Positions 36,183 through 45,431 of a stretch of 64,000 bases of DNA are shown here, one piece after another. Below the pieces are notes generated by a model, which made no database searches, had not been told where the DNA came from, and saw nothing but the letters and a program-made list of their open reading frames with translations. The translations under genes and the position numbers were made by a program. Numbering within the stretch: the stretch's first letter is position 1; every line of letters starts with the position of its first letter. Source of the DNA: Planctomycetota bacterium (GTDB taxonomy: Bacteria; Planctomycetota; Planctomycetia; Planctomycetales; Planctomycetaceae); NCBI GenBank assembly GCA_023417655.1, contig JAEZFD010000063.1, positions 1-64,000 of the forward strand. Direction: 5' to 3'.

Positions 36183-36545
36183 ATGGGTGAACGTTTACTT
36201 TACGAAGCTTTTAATCGTGGTGTACCGCTGGTTGAATTCTCCATTCGATTCACTAACGGAATTAATTATGAGGCCGCGACATCGAAGTTGAACAGTCTTG
36301 CGGAAGATTTCCATTTGAACGAGAAGCCTTGGTATGACAATCCTCAATTGAGAATTGGGTCAGCCACCAAGGAAGCGTTGGATCGACTTTTTGAATGGAA
36401 GTTGAAGCGATCGATTCTTCCGGGAAGTGAAGGCGGCCTATACATCTGGTGTGAAGTTTCTGGTCCTCTCCATCTTCCTCATGGGATTGCTTCGATTGAC
36501 TTGTCCCAGCCTGGTGTAGATGACCAAGGGCAGTGGTACGATTGA
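36183..36545 (+). CDS. hypothetical protein between repeat copies
   Basis: A 120-residue soluble protein (VPLVEFSIRFTNGINYEAATSK, LFEWKLKRSILPGSEGGLYIWCEV, IASIDLSQPG), probably alpha/beta. GAGGTG about 8 bases before ATG 36183 supports translation. The family is not recognised. It lies between RAYT copy 2 and repeat copy 3 and is more AT-rich than the core genes. No partner gene is evident. Confidence 0.7.
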   Translation: MGERLLYEAFNRGVPLVEFSIRFTNGINYEAATSKLNSLAEDFHLNEKPWYDNPQLRIGSATKEALDRLFEWKLKRSILPGSEGGLYIWCEVSGPLHLPHGIASIDLSQPGVDDQGQWYD

Positions 36546-36638
36546 TTTCAAATCGAAGTCCGTACATCATGGCTGAGCCATCACAATGACAACAACTTTC
36601 ATCCTCCCGACCAGCATACAAGTTGTCATCCTGAGGCA

Positions 36639-36798
36639 GGGTGGCTGGGGCGCTGTAAGAGGTTTCCTTTCGGATTCGACGTTCATGGCCCCAGTTCGGC
36701 GCTGTTCTGGGGCCATGTGAGCTTCTCGTCTCGTCAGGCGTACATCTTCGACTCCGGCTTCCTTGCGGATCATCGCGTTGCACGCGCCCCAGCCACCC
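36639..36798. repeat. RAYT-associated palindromic repeat, copy 3 (no transposase gene)
   Basis: A 160-bp element with a perfect 14-bp outer inverted repeat (36639-36652 with 36785-36798), identical to that of copy 2, and a perfect 11-bp inner repeat, CATGGCCCCAG (36684-36694) and CTGGGGCCATG (36707-36717). Only 12 bases separate the inner repeats, where copy 2 has the transposase gene. The right end lies 9 bases from the stop codon of the isochorismatase-like gene, so it forms the 3' end of that transcript and could stabilise or terminate it. Confidence 0.9.
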
Positions 36799-36806
36799 TC
36801 CTCGCG

Positions 36807-37409
36807 TCATTCCTTCCACACGCTGCTGTCTTTCACGATGACGGCGAACATGTCGGAGAGTTCGGCGAGGGCGGTGCGGCGGACGGTTTCGGCGTCGATG
36901 ATGCCGCCGAGTGGGTCACGCATGTCCCGGGCGGCAACGGCGTCGGCGACAACAGTCACTCGCAGGCCATGGTCTTCCGCAGCAGAACGGGCGGTGGTGG
37001 AAACGCAGACTCCAGCGGTATCACCAGCGATGATGACCTCAGTTCGCCCGGTCTGGCGGATCAGGTCGGCCAGACCGGTTCCGATGAAGGAATTCGCAAA
37101 CTTCTTGAAGATGACTGGCTCGCCTTCAACTGGAGCCACCTGTGGCAGGAATGCCCGATAAGGACCATCGCTCGCAAAGGCACCGGCCCCTGCTCCGGCA
37201 TCGTGAGCGATATGGAAGACCGGGACATGATTGCGGCGGGCGAGTGCGAGGAGTCTCCCGGCCTCGTCGGCGGCCTGATCGACGTTCGCAAGTGGAACCC
37301 GTCCGTCGCGGTATTCTGACTGGATGTCGATCAGGACGAGAGCGGACTTCTCGAGTGGAGAAGGAGTGTCATCAAGGCCGAAGATATTCCGGAATGTTTC
37401 GAGCGTCAT
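36807..37409 (-). CDS. isochorismatase-family cysteine hydrolase
   Basis: A 200-residue hydrolase with the complete catalytic triad: Asp28 in LVLIDIQ, Lys102/103 in VIFKKFANSF, and Cys135 in IIAGDTAGVCVSTTARSA, preceded by the cis-peptide region of the family. Such enzymes cleave amides or vinyl ethers (nicotinamide, isochorismate, ureas); the substrate cannot be told. It is cytosolic, with no signal peptide. It lies 120 bases downstream of the TsdA-like cytochrome gene on the same strand and ends against repeat copy 3. Confidence 0.92.
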   Translation of the reverse strand: MTLETFRNIFGLDDTPSPLEKSALVLIDIQSEYRDGRVPLANVDQAADEAGRLLALARRNHVPVFHIAHDAGAGAGAFASDGPYRAFLPQVAPVEGEPVIFKKFANSFIGTGLADLIRQTGRTEVIIAGDTAGVCVSTTARSAAEDHGLRVTVVADAVAARDMRDPLGGIIDAETVRRTALAELSDMFAVIVKDSSVWKE

Positions 37410-37529
37410 TTGTCAGTCTCCTGCCGTGTTGAGAATCGAGGTTCTTCACAGGCACGATAACAAATGGACGGGGCAAGTCGCGACGAGAGACTTGACCATC
37501 ACCTCGATGGAAGACAAGGCCGCTCCCGG

Positions 37530-38381
37530 TCACTTCTCAGAGGGACGGTGTCCGTTGTACTCGCCGAGTTTGTGGATGGGGGGAAGGCGATGCTCCAGGA
37601 CGAATCCCGGTCGCGGGTGAGAGTTCACCCAGCTCGCGATATCAATCGCTTCCTGTTCGGTCAGGTCAGTGTCGTCCAGCGGCATCGCCACCTTGAGCCA
37701 TGCGGCGAGTTTATCGTTGTTCGACAGACCGGCGCCCATGTTATAGGACTGGTCTCCCCAAACGGGAGGATTGTCATCATCACCTTGGCCATCGTCCGCA
37801 TGGCACGAGGCACATTTCGCCTGATAAAGCACCTGGCCTCGTTGAGGGTTGGCATTGGTGGCTTTGACCGACAGTGGAGGAATCGCCAACGGACCATGCG
37901 GGCCTTTGTTGTTCTGGTGAATTGCCTGACCGTCTGACAACCAGGTGATATAGGTCGTAATTGCGACGGACGCCTGACTCCCTAATGGAGGCCGTGTGCC
38001 GTGACAGCTGCGCATGAAGCAGTTGAGAACACGATCTTCGAGAGTAATGACTCGCTTCTCACGTGGTGACCAGGCAGGGTAGGCCGTGGCAATTCCCACG
38101 AATGACGCGGCTTTCAGGTCACGTCCATTCTTCAGGTGACAGGAGGTGCAGTTCAGTCGGTTTCCGACGTACTCTCGGGTCAGCGGATGAGTGGTTGTCT
38201 TCTCGACGAGTTCTTCACCGAGACGGATGACGTCTCCCAAGGGACCATCCGGGATGGGACGAGCTGTGCCGATTGTGTTTGTCGTGTCTGACTCAGCGAG
38301 AGCTGGAGAATGAAGGGGAGCGACCTGCAGAATTCCGGACAGACAGGCGACCGATATTCCGATGGCCAGAAGCTTTTTCAT
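37530..38381 (-). CDS. TsdA-like multihaem cytochrome c
   Basis: A 283-residue periplasmic cytochrome: signal peptide (1-29), haem motif CTSCH (78-82) in RLNCTSCHLKNG, a TsdA-like segment TLEDRVLNCFMRSCHG, and a second haem domain with CASCH (190-194). The arrangement follows the thiosulfate dehydrogenase TsdA/SoxA-like family (NCxxCH and EDRxxxCFMRS), which oxidises thiosulfate to tetrathionate or works in reverse. The usual CFMRSMNG is here CFMRSCHG, creating a possible third, CX4CH haem site (121-127). Thiosulfate activity is plausible but unproven. It lies 87 bases downstream of the helicase gene. Confidence 0.88.
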   Translation of the reverse strand: MKKLLAIGISVACLSGILQVAPLHSPALAESDTTNTIGTARPIPDGPLGDVIRLGEELVEKTTTHPLTREYVGNRLNCTSCHLKNGRDLKAASFVGIATAYPAWSPREKRVITLEDRVLNCFMRSCHGTRPPLGSQASVAITTYITWLSDGQAIHQNNKGPHGPLAIPPLSVKATNANPQRGQVLYQAKCASCHADDGQGDDDNPPVWGDQSYNMGAGLSNNDKLAAWLKVAMPLDDTDLTEQEAIDIASWVNSHPRPGFVLEHRLPPIHKLGEYNGHRPSEK

Positions 38382-38468
38382 CTCTTGTCTCCTTAGAGTG
38401 CAACGTGGGATTTGTCGAGGGGGGCCAGGTGGGGTGATGCCTTCACGGGTGGGCGTCCCGTTCCATGC

Positions 38469-41400
38469 TTAAAATGGAAACGGTTTTGGAACGCCACTGC
38501 GACGGGATCGACGCGGCCGGGGGATCGGGATCAGTAACTCGACTCCCTCAGGCGGTTTGGAGGCTGAGGTCGGAGCTGCATCGGGTGTGTCGGCAGCGGT
38601 GGGGGGAGCGATGGGGTCTTCCGGGAGAGCTGACGAATCTTGTTCTGACCGGTTGAAAGGCAGGGGTGTCTGCTCTGATGGAGGAGTCGGCAAGGTTTTC
38701 ATCCGACTTTCACTCGCTGACTGAATTTGAAAGCCGTTCAACGGATGTGTCAGTCCCCAGCTTGCGGCGAGTTCCTGTTGAATTGCGGCTGGAAGTTCTG
38801 CGGCGATCCAGATTTCTTCAGCCTTCTTCCATCCGACTACTCGGCCGCGGCGATACGCCACCTGATGAGCAGTGATGGCAGGAATTCGTTTTCCCGCCCC
38901 GATGATGCCGGTGAAGTTCAATGGGTCAGCTGCTGAGATCACAATCAGATCGCCGGGCTCTTTCGAGTCTCTGATCGCACGCAGTTCACGCACAGCATCA
39001 CTGGTGGCAAACTGTTCTCCGCCGACGCTGCGAATGAATCGGCCTCCGCGCAGTTCTCCACGTGCTTCGAGGCGGCGGTAGACTCGCAGGAGTTCCCACC
39101 ACGCCGGAGCAAGTGGCTCGCGTTGCAGAAGGTCTCGGAAAACGACACCCCAGCGACGAATTAACTGCCAGGCCCACTCTTCGATGGGATCAACATCATC
39201 TGGGACCTCAACAGACGTGATCAATGGAGTCCATCGACCCGGCACCGACGCACGACGTCGCACCCGACGATAGCGGCTGGCGATTCCTTGAGATTCCTCT
39301 GAGGATCGACTGCGTACCAATTGGCGAAGACCGGCGAACCCGTCTGATGTCAGGAACCCGGAGGAGACAAGTTCTCCTAAAGCATCTTCCAGCTGACTTG
39401 GAAGAAACTGCAGACTCTGGGCAAGGTCACCGGAGAACATCGGTCCTTTCTCGGTCAGCTTCTGCAGGACATCCTGAGCAGAGAGTGTGAGTTCTTCGAC
39501 CGACTTCGCATTCGACTTTCTGACGATCCATGGAAAGTCGTCACGCAGAAAGAGTGAGACCGGAATCGAACGGGTCATTGAGACCATCGGCCGACTGTTT
39601 GGCTTACGCGGTCCCTGCGGTTCCAGTCTTCCCCAGCCGATTTCTCCGGCGAGACAAAGTTCATCGAGCCATGTCGGGTTGTAATCGGTCACCCGGGATG
39701 TGAAGACGTGGGATTCCCAGACACCTGTCGGAAGATCGATGCCCTGCAACTGTGAAATGATTTCATGCACGCCATCAACACCGGTCTTGCGATAACCGGG
39801 GAGGGCTCCCTGATGTCGGGCCAGAAACTCGAGATAGACCGTGGGCTCGACCGCTTCGATTTCCTGACGCAGACCCGTCATCGTGCGACGATGGATACGA
39901 CTTAGCAGACGGCGATGGCACCACTCGATGGCATGGTCCTGACTCGCGATGTCTGGTGAGGCATTGAGGAATCGCCCGCGCAGAACGAGACCTTCGCCTT
40001 CAATCGCCTCAAGCGTCGCGAAGAGTCGGCTCTCCGGGAGACCCAACAGTTCTGCAAGTTGAATGACGGTGACTGGTCCACTGGTTTCGACCCAACCCCT
40101 CAGCAGCGCGATCAACGCTTCGGTCTCTTCCCAGTCCTTCTGCAGTGCGTCAGGGATTCGAAGATCCGTGGGAGGAAGCGCGTCCGTAAAAATCCGTGAA
40201 ACCGCCGGCCATGATTCAACTGCCAGCCATCCGCGTCGGCCGGGTTGGAACTCCCATTCGAACGCCCGACCATCCTGCTGTAATTCGCTGAACAGACCCT
40301 GATATTGCTTAGTTTCCAGTTGCAGCCGTGACTGCTCTGGATGCGGAGCCTGCTTCCCGTCGGTCCAGACTGGAACGAGTAATCGGCTGATGAGCAGGTC
40401 ATGCAACTCGTCGGCATCTCGAATGACCGGTTGGGCTTCAGCGACAACATGTTCAATCGCAGTCGGATCCAGTCGACCGAGGTCACGTAGTCCCTCGACT
40501 GAAAGGGAACGGCGTGTCGCGACCGCCCGGGCACGTCGCTCCTGAACTTCACCGCCATCCAGAAAGGCATAAGGGTTGGAATTCAGAAGGCCATAGGCAA
40601 ACGGAGACGGTTCCCGCGTATCGCGTCCGACGAACGTGACCTCTCCTGATTCCACCTTTCCCAGCAGTTCCGTCAGACCTTCGATGTCGAGGGCCTCAAA
40701 GAGACAGTCTTCCATGGTTTGCTGGACCAGCGGATGGTCAGGAATCTCATGGTCTCCCACGATGTTCTCCTGACAGCCGGTCAGCTTGGGAAAGACCGCC
40801 GTCAGCATGTCTTCGGATCGGAACCGCTGGAGAGCCGGTGGAACCTTCTTGCCGTTCCGCATCCGTGAGACGAACAGGGACCGCGTGACATTCCAGCGCC
40901 ACCGGAAATGAAACATCGGAACAACCAGCAGCGCCTGCTCGAGCAGGTTGCGGGCGTTATCCGTTCGCATCATCGGGAACAGAGTTTCAATCGGGAAACT
41001 GTGTTGCGGGCCCAGAGACAGGATGAATCCGTCATCATCTGCGGTGGCTTGCAGCTCGAAGTCAAATGAACGGCAGAACCGCTTACGGAACGCGAGTCCC
41101 CAGCCGCGATTAATGCGGCCCCCAAACGGGGCATGGACCACCAGCTGCATGCCGCCGGACTCATCGAAGAACCGTTCAAAGACCACACGGCCCTGAGTCG
41201 GCAGCAGGCCGAGCGCCGCACGTTGCGCTGCCATATAGATGACCGTCTGCCAGGCCGATTCTTCATCACACAGCGTTTCATCCTGTAGCCACTTCGCCAG
41301 CGGGCGCCAGCGAGCGGGACGTTCCGGATTGTCCTCGGGCTCTTGCTCCGATGGATTCGCATCACGGTCGGCATCGATCAGCCGCTGCTCAACATCTTCT

Positions 41401-43181
41401 CGCAGTCTTGAGACCTCTTCAGATAACTCAAGAGTTCGCCCAGGCGCTTCTCCTCTCCAGAACGGAATGGTAGGAGGGGCTCCCCGAGCATCGGAGACCA
41501 GCAGATCATTCCCGCGAAGACGCTGAATTCGCCATGAAGAGTTGCCCAAGAGAAAGATATCTCCGGCATTACTTTCGACTCCAAACTCTTCATCGACGGT
41601 CCCAACGACGGTGCTCTCTTCTTCAAGAACAACTCGAACCGTATCGACTTCGGCAATCGCCCCGCCGTTGCTCAATGCCTGCAGCCGGGCAGAACGACGC
41701 CCCCGCAAACGACCGTTGATCCGATCATAATAAATCATCGACGAGCCGCGTCCCCCTTGCGGGGTCAGGCCGTCTGCAAGCATCGTCAGAACCTGCTCAT
41801 ACCGCTCGTGTGTCAGGTCACGATAAGGCCATGCCTGCGTATAGGCAGAATAAAGTTCATCGACCCCGCGGTCGGAGACTCCGAGTTCTGCCACGATCTG
41901 CTGAGCCAGAATATCGAGGGGAGCCTGCGGAATCGGCGTCACATCAAGACGGCGGTGCTGCACCGCGCGGATCAGCGCCATGCATTCCACGAGTTCATCG
42001 CGCGTCAGGGCGACGAGACGACCCTTGGGGACAAGTCCCAGAGCATGACCGGATCGTCCGATTCGCTGCAGAAACGCTGCAATCGCACGGGGAGATCCAA
42101 TCTGCAGGACAAGATCGATGTAACCGACATCGATTCCCAGTTCGAGCGACGATGTCGCGACGACTGCTTTTAACTCTCCGTTCTTCAGTCGTTGTTCGGT
42201 GTCAAGGCGGATCTCTTTTGACAGTGACCCGTGATGGCTGCCGACAGAGTTCTCACCTAAGAGCTGAGTCAGTTGATGAGTCAGCCGCTCGGCCAGTCGA
42301 CGGGTATTCACGAAAATCAAGGTGCTACGGTGGTTCTCGATCAGCTCCACGATGCGGGCGTTAATCAATGCCCACTGATCATGAGAACAGACCGCCTGCA
42401 GTTCACCGGGCGGGACTTCGATTCCGAGATCGAGATCCCGAGTATGTCCCACGTCGACAATCTCGCAGGGAGGCGTGAATCGCGGAGAGTCCGGTCCGTG
42501 AGACGGGTCACGCTGGACTCCCACCAGAAAGTCTGCCATTCGCTCGATGGGCTTCTGCGTTGCCGACAGGCCGATCCGTTGAAGGGGACCTGCTGTGAGA
42601 AGGGCAAGCCGTTCGAGCGACAATGCGAGGTGTGATCCTCGCTTGTCGCGAACCAGCGCATGGATCTCATCGACGATGACGGTCTTGACCGACCGCAGCA
42701 TGTCCCGCCCCTTCTCAGAGGTGAGGAGCAGGTACAGTGATTCTGGCGTCGTGACCAGCAGGTGAGGAGGTTTTTTGACAAGCTGCGCTCGCTCGGAAGG
42801 GGTGCTATCGCCAGTGCGTAACCCGATTCGCAGCGGAGCGGTTTCAATCCCGGCATCGCGGGCATACTGCTGAATTTCTTCCAGCGGACCGGAGAGATTC
42901 CGGCGCATGTCATTTGAAAGTGCTCGCAGCGGCGAGACATAGAGTACCTGCAATTCGTTCGGCAGGTCTCCGGAGACAGACTCTCTAAAGAGCCGGTCAA
43001 TAATTGCGAGAAACGCGGTCAGCGTTTTCCCACTTCCCGTCGGCGCGGAGATAAGTGTGTGTTTGCCGGCGGCGATATGAGGCCAGCCCGCCACCTGAGG
43101 ATCGGTCGGACCGTGTGGGAATCGGGTGCGGAACCAGTCCTGAATGACCGGATGAAAAAGCCTGAGAACGTCTTGATCCAC
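38469..43181 (-). CDS. lhr: Lhr-type large superfamily 2 DEAD/DEAH helicase
   Basis: A 1570-residue helicase. Helicase core: PTDPQ (Q-like region), APTGSGKTLTAF (Walker A), SPLRALSNDM, TTPESLYLLL, VDEIHALVRDKRGSHL (DEIH box, typical of Lhr), GLSATQ, then LIFVNTRRLAERL, VATSSLELGIDVG and QRIGRSGH in the second RecA domain. A winged-helix and beta-barrel Lhr core follow, then a long C-terminal extension as in E. coli Lhr, whose length (about 1540) is close. Lhr translocates 3'-5' on single-stranded DNA and is linked to repair and RNA metabolism. The last 100 residues are Pro/Ser/Thr-rich, a probable disordered tail ending in basic RPRRSRRSG. Confidence 0.95.
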   Translation of the reverse strand: MDQDVLRLFHPVIQDWFRTRFPHGPTDPQVAGWPHIAAGKHTLISAPTGSGKTLTAFLAIIDRLFRESVSGDLPNELQVLYVSPLRALSNDMRRNLSGPLEEIQQYARDAGIETAPLRIGLRTGDSTPSERAQLVKKPPHLLVTTPESLYLLLTSEKGRDMLRSVKTVIVDEIHALVRDKRGSHLALSLERLALLTAGPLQRIGLSATQKPIERMADFLVGVQRDPSHGPDSPRFTPPCEIVDVGHTRDLDLGIEVPPGELQAVCSHDQWALINARIVELIENHRSTLIFVNTRRLAERLTHQLTQLLGENSVGSHHGSLSKEIRLDTEQRLKNGELKAVVATSSLELGIDVGYIDLVLQIGSPRAIAAFLQRIGRSGHALGLVPKGRLVALTRDELVECMALIRAVQHRRLDVTPIPQAPLDILAQQIVAELGVSDRGVDELYSAYTQAWPYRDLTHERYEQVLTMLADGLTPQGGRGSSMIYYDRINGRLRGRRSARLQALSNGGAIAEVDTVRVVLEEESTVVGTVDEEFGVESNAGDIFLLGNSSWRIQRLRGNDLLVSDARGAPPTIPFWRGEAPGRTLELSEEVSRLREDVEQRLIDADRDANPSEQEPEDNPERPARWRPLAKWLQDETLCDEESAWQTVIYMAAQRAALGLLPTQGRVVFERFFDESGGMQLVVHAPFGGRINRGWGLAFRKRFCRSFDFELQATADDDGFILSLGPQHSFPIETLFPMMRTDNARNLLEQALLVVPMFHFRWRWNVTRSLFVSRMRNGKKVPPALQRFRSEDMLTAVFPKLTGCQENIVGDHEIPDHPLVQQTMEDCLFEALDIEGLTELLGKVESGEVTFVGRDTREPSPFAYGLLNSNPYAFLDGGEVQERRARAVATRRSLSVEGLRDLGRLDPTAIEHVVAEAQPVIRDADELHDLLISRLLVPVWTDGKQAPHPEQSRLQLETKQYQGLFSELQQDGRAFEWEFQPGRRGWLAVESWPAVSRIFTDALPPTDLRIPDALQKDWEETEALIALLRGWVETSGPVTVIQLAELLGLPESRLFATLEAIEGEGLVLRGRFLNASPDIASQDHAIEWCHRRLLSRIHRRTMTGLRQEIEAVEPTVYLEFLARHQGALPGYRKTGVDGVHEIISQLQGIDLPTGVWESHVFTSRVTDYNPTWLDELCLAGEIGWGRLEPQGPRKPNSRPMVSMTRSIPVSLFLRDDFPWIVRKSNAKSVEELTLSAQDVLQKLTEKGPMFSGDLAQSLQFLPSQLEDALGELVSSGFLTSDGFAGLRQLVRSRSSEESQGIASRYRRVRRRASVPGRWTPLITSVEVPDDVDPIEEWAWQLIRRWGVVFRDLLQREPLAPAWWELLRVYRRLEARGELRGGRFIRSVGGEQFATSDAVRELRAIRDSKEPGDLIVISAADPLNFTGIIGAGKRIPAITAHQVAYRRGRVVGWKKAEEIWIAAELPAAIQQELAASWGLTHPLNGFQIQSASESRMKTLPTPPSEQTPLPFNRSEQDSSALPEDPIAPPTAADTPDAAPTSASKPPEGVELLIPIPRPRRSRRSGVPKPFPF

Positions 43182-43449
43182 GGGACACTGCCTCCTGTAC
43201 AGCTGATCATTCTACGCTCGCGGCGGTTTATGACCACCTCCTGCGCCAGACCGGCCTCGTGAATTCAGAAATTTCGCAGGCTTTCTTCAACTGCCCATTC
43301 CTCTCATCTCGTCGATGTCACTGCATTTGCGTCATACTGCAGCGGTATCTGACATTGGGGCGGCATCCGCCGTCCTCTGTCACTTTGGGGTTTCCACGTT
43401 CTGATTGTGGAAAGTTATGCTGCCAAGGCTCCCGAGAGTGCAATTGGCT

Positions 43450-43815
43450 CTATTTTTTGATCCCCTGCGGAATCGAGTACCCGATGAATACGATCAGGCC
43501 GAGCAGAATGACAATTGCAAGTAGCAATCGGGTTCCCCGTCGTGTGATGGCGCCTGAAGTCGACATCATCAGAGCATGAAATCGTCGTTCAATCGCTGAC
43601 CATCCCGTGCGTGAACGGGCTCGTCGACGATATCGGGCAGCTCCCAGAACAATCGTACGGACGGACTCGATGGCCTCCCAGTCTGGACTGGAGGCCTTGC
43701 GAACAAGGTCGCCTTTCTGCAGTTCGCCCTCCGCGTACTTGCGGATGATGACGCGCAGGGGAAACGGACCTGATTCATCATCGGTAAAGCAATACCAGAG
43801 CTCTCGGAAGAACAT
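43450..43815 (-). CDS. GYF_2 domain protein with C-terminal membrane anchor
   Basis: A 121-residue protein. Residues 1-50 form a GYF_2-like domain (LWYCFTDDESGPFPLRVIIRKY...GDLVRKASSPDWEAIESV), a fold that binds proline-rich peptides in eukaryotes and is common next to membrane segments in bacteria. A basic linker follows, then one membrane helix (about 95-115). It is probably anchored with the GYF domain in the cytosol. It lies 268 bases upstream of lhr and 272 bases downstream of the radical SAM gene, all on the minus strand. Confidence 0.82.
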   Translation of the reverse strand: MFFRELWYCFTDDESGPFPLRVIIRKYAEGELQKGDLVRKASSPDWEAIESVRTIVLGAARYRRRARSRTGWSAIERRFHALMMSTSGAITRRGTRLLLAIVILLGLIVFIGYSIPQGIKK

Positions 43816-44087
43816 GCCGTATCAAATGATCACATGGACGGGCCATTCCCGTACAGGATCACTCCTAGACAATGGGGCAAAAGCGAACTGAAAACGACGT
43901 ATGGCCCACAATTGGTAGAACACCAGTGTCATCACCGTGGCCCAACGGCGTTGCAGCTTCAGTCAGTCACCCCGGCGAGGCACGTTCGCCCAACGTTGAC
44001 CGCCGGCATTTCCTGTTGGTCAGTGAAATTCGTCAGTGATAAGTCTTCTCAGTTGGCCCTGTTCCGGAAATGTCCAGAAGACGTCTG

Positions 44088-44945
44088 TCAATAAGCCTCG
44101 GCCGTAAGGCCAGTCTCTTCTCGGACACGCCGCGCGATCTCTTCGACTTCCGCCGACGTGAGTGCAGTCACGAAACTCTCGGCCGGAGCCCTGGCGACGG
44201 TGTAAACCTGAACCAGTTTCACCTGCCCTCCTGCCTGCTGAATCTCATTCAATCGAGCAATGTACGCAGAGATTTCAGCCGTTGCAGGCGCGACCCCCTC
44301 AACGTTCATGAACAGACTCTGAATCACAATCGGACGGGCGATCGCCGCCGAAGTGAGATTGTCTAGGATCCGCTGAAACGGGATCTTTGTGCGGTCAATC
44401 AGTCGATAATACTCTTCTGTCCCAGCATCGAGTTTGGCCCAGATCTCTCCCTGATTTTCATCCAGAATCTTGAGACCGGCCTGCACCCGCGGACGGTGGA
44501 ACATCGTGGCGTTCGAGATCAGGACCATCTTGACGTCGTCCAGATTCCGTCTGCGTTTGATCTCCGCAACCCGTGAGATAATCTCATCAAAGTTTTTGAA
44601 GGTCGTCGGTTCGCCATCGCCAGAGAATGCGATGTCATTCAGGCGACGGAATCGCTCGGGAACGCTGGCAAATTGCAGGTCGCGGTAGATTTCGCCGCTG
44701 ACGATCACAGACAGGGTTTCGTCAATCTCCGTCAGCAGACGGTCAAGTTCGACAAACTTCTGTTCGGCTTCACTTCGTCGGTCGACCTGACAATAGATGC
44801 AGTCGAAGTTGCAGACTTTGTCCGGATTCAGATTGACCCCTAATGAGACCCCTCGACTTCGTCGAGAGACGACGGGGTAGACGAACTTGTTCTGTTCGTA
44901 CTTTCGAGGGTGCGAGCGATGCTGCTGTAAAGAATCCTGAACCAT
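44088..44945 (-). CDS. radical SAM protein, TYW1-related (COG0731-like)
   Basis: A 285-residue radical SAM enzyme. The cluster motif is CNFDCIYC in LNPDKVCNFDCIYCQVDR; then FSGDGEPTTFKNFDEII (SAM-binding GGE-equivalent), VLISNATMFHRP, EIWAKLDAGTEEYYRLI and QSLFMN. This layout matches bacterial proteins related to wyosine-synthesis TYW1 and is common in planctomycetes; the substrate in bacteria is not established. The start was set at ATG 44945 because the conserved region begins soon after (KFVYPVVSRRSRGVSLG); the ORF could extend 25 codons upstream without support. Confidence 0.9.
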   Translation of the reverse strand: MVQDSLQQHRSHPRKYEQNKFVYPVVSRRSRGVSLGVNLNPDKVCNFDCIYCQVDRRSEAEQKFVELDRLLTEIDETLSVIVSGEIYRDLQFASVPERFRRLNDIAFSGDGEPTTFKNFDEIISRVAEIKRRRNLDDVKMVLISNATMFHRPRVQAGLKILDENQGEIWAKLDAGTEEYYRLIDRTKIPFQRILDNLTSAAIARPIVIQSLFMNVEGVAPATAEISAYIARLNEIQQAGGQVKLVQVYTVARAPAESFVTALTSAEVEEIARRVREETGLTAEAY

Positions 44946-45431
44946 GGGAGTGCGTGACGTCGATTCTCGAATTTGCCGGAAGGGCCAGAATGGAACCAAG
45001 CTGCGACAGGAGCCAGGCAAAAAAACGAGGAGACGGACCCGAATGAATCACGTTCAATGTGACCCACCAGTCTGAATATAGAAAAGCCCGCTTCCCCGAC
45101 CAAACCGTCCTGACCAAAGGTTTCAGAACGCAGCGAAATCAATACTGAGTTGGACAGTGATGCAAGTTGCGTAAATTTCCTATTTAGAAATGGGGTCTTC
45201 TCTGGGTTTTTCACGCACGGAATGAATCATTATCTGTTGATGCCAACGGGTGTCATTCCTCGAAAGTTTTTTGGCAAAGAACGCAGATTCGCCCCTCCAC
45301 ATGTGATCATACCTCTGATTGGTGCCGGGTCGATGGCAAATCTCTGGTCAGTCAGGCTCGACGGCAGTCAGGAAACAGGAAATACTTTCCGCCAGTTCTG
45401 ATTTCCTGCTTTCAATTGCTTCGGGGTAGTT
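44946..45431. other. divergent intergenic region, no gene seen
   Basis: About 485 bases between the radical SAM and deacetylase genes. Short open frames such as 45150-45401 on the plus strand lack a ribosome site and protein-like character. Promoters for both divergent genes should be here. Confidence 0.35.

Noticed and set aside
34542..36798. CRISPR array or tandem repeat interpretation of the repeated GCCCCAG blocks
   Set aside because: The blocks are paired inverted repeats at irregular spacing around a transposase gene, not evenly spaced direct repeats with unique spacers.
45150..45401. 83-codon plus-strand frame upstream of the PIG-L gene
   Set aside because: No ribosome site and no coherent protein-like pattern; more likely leader or promoter DNA.
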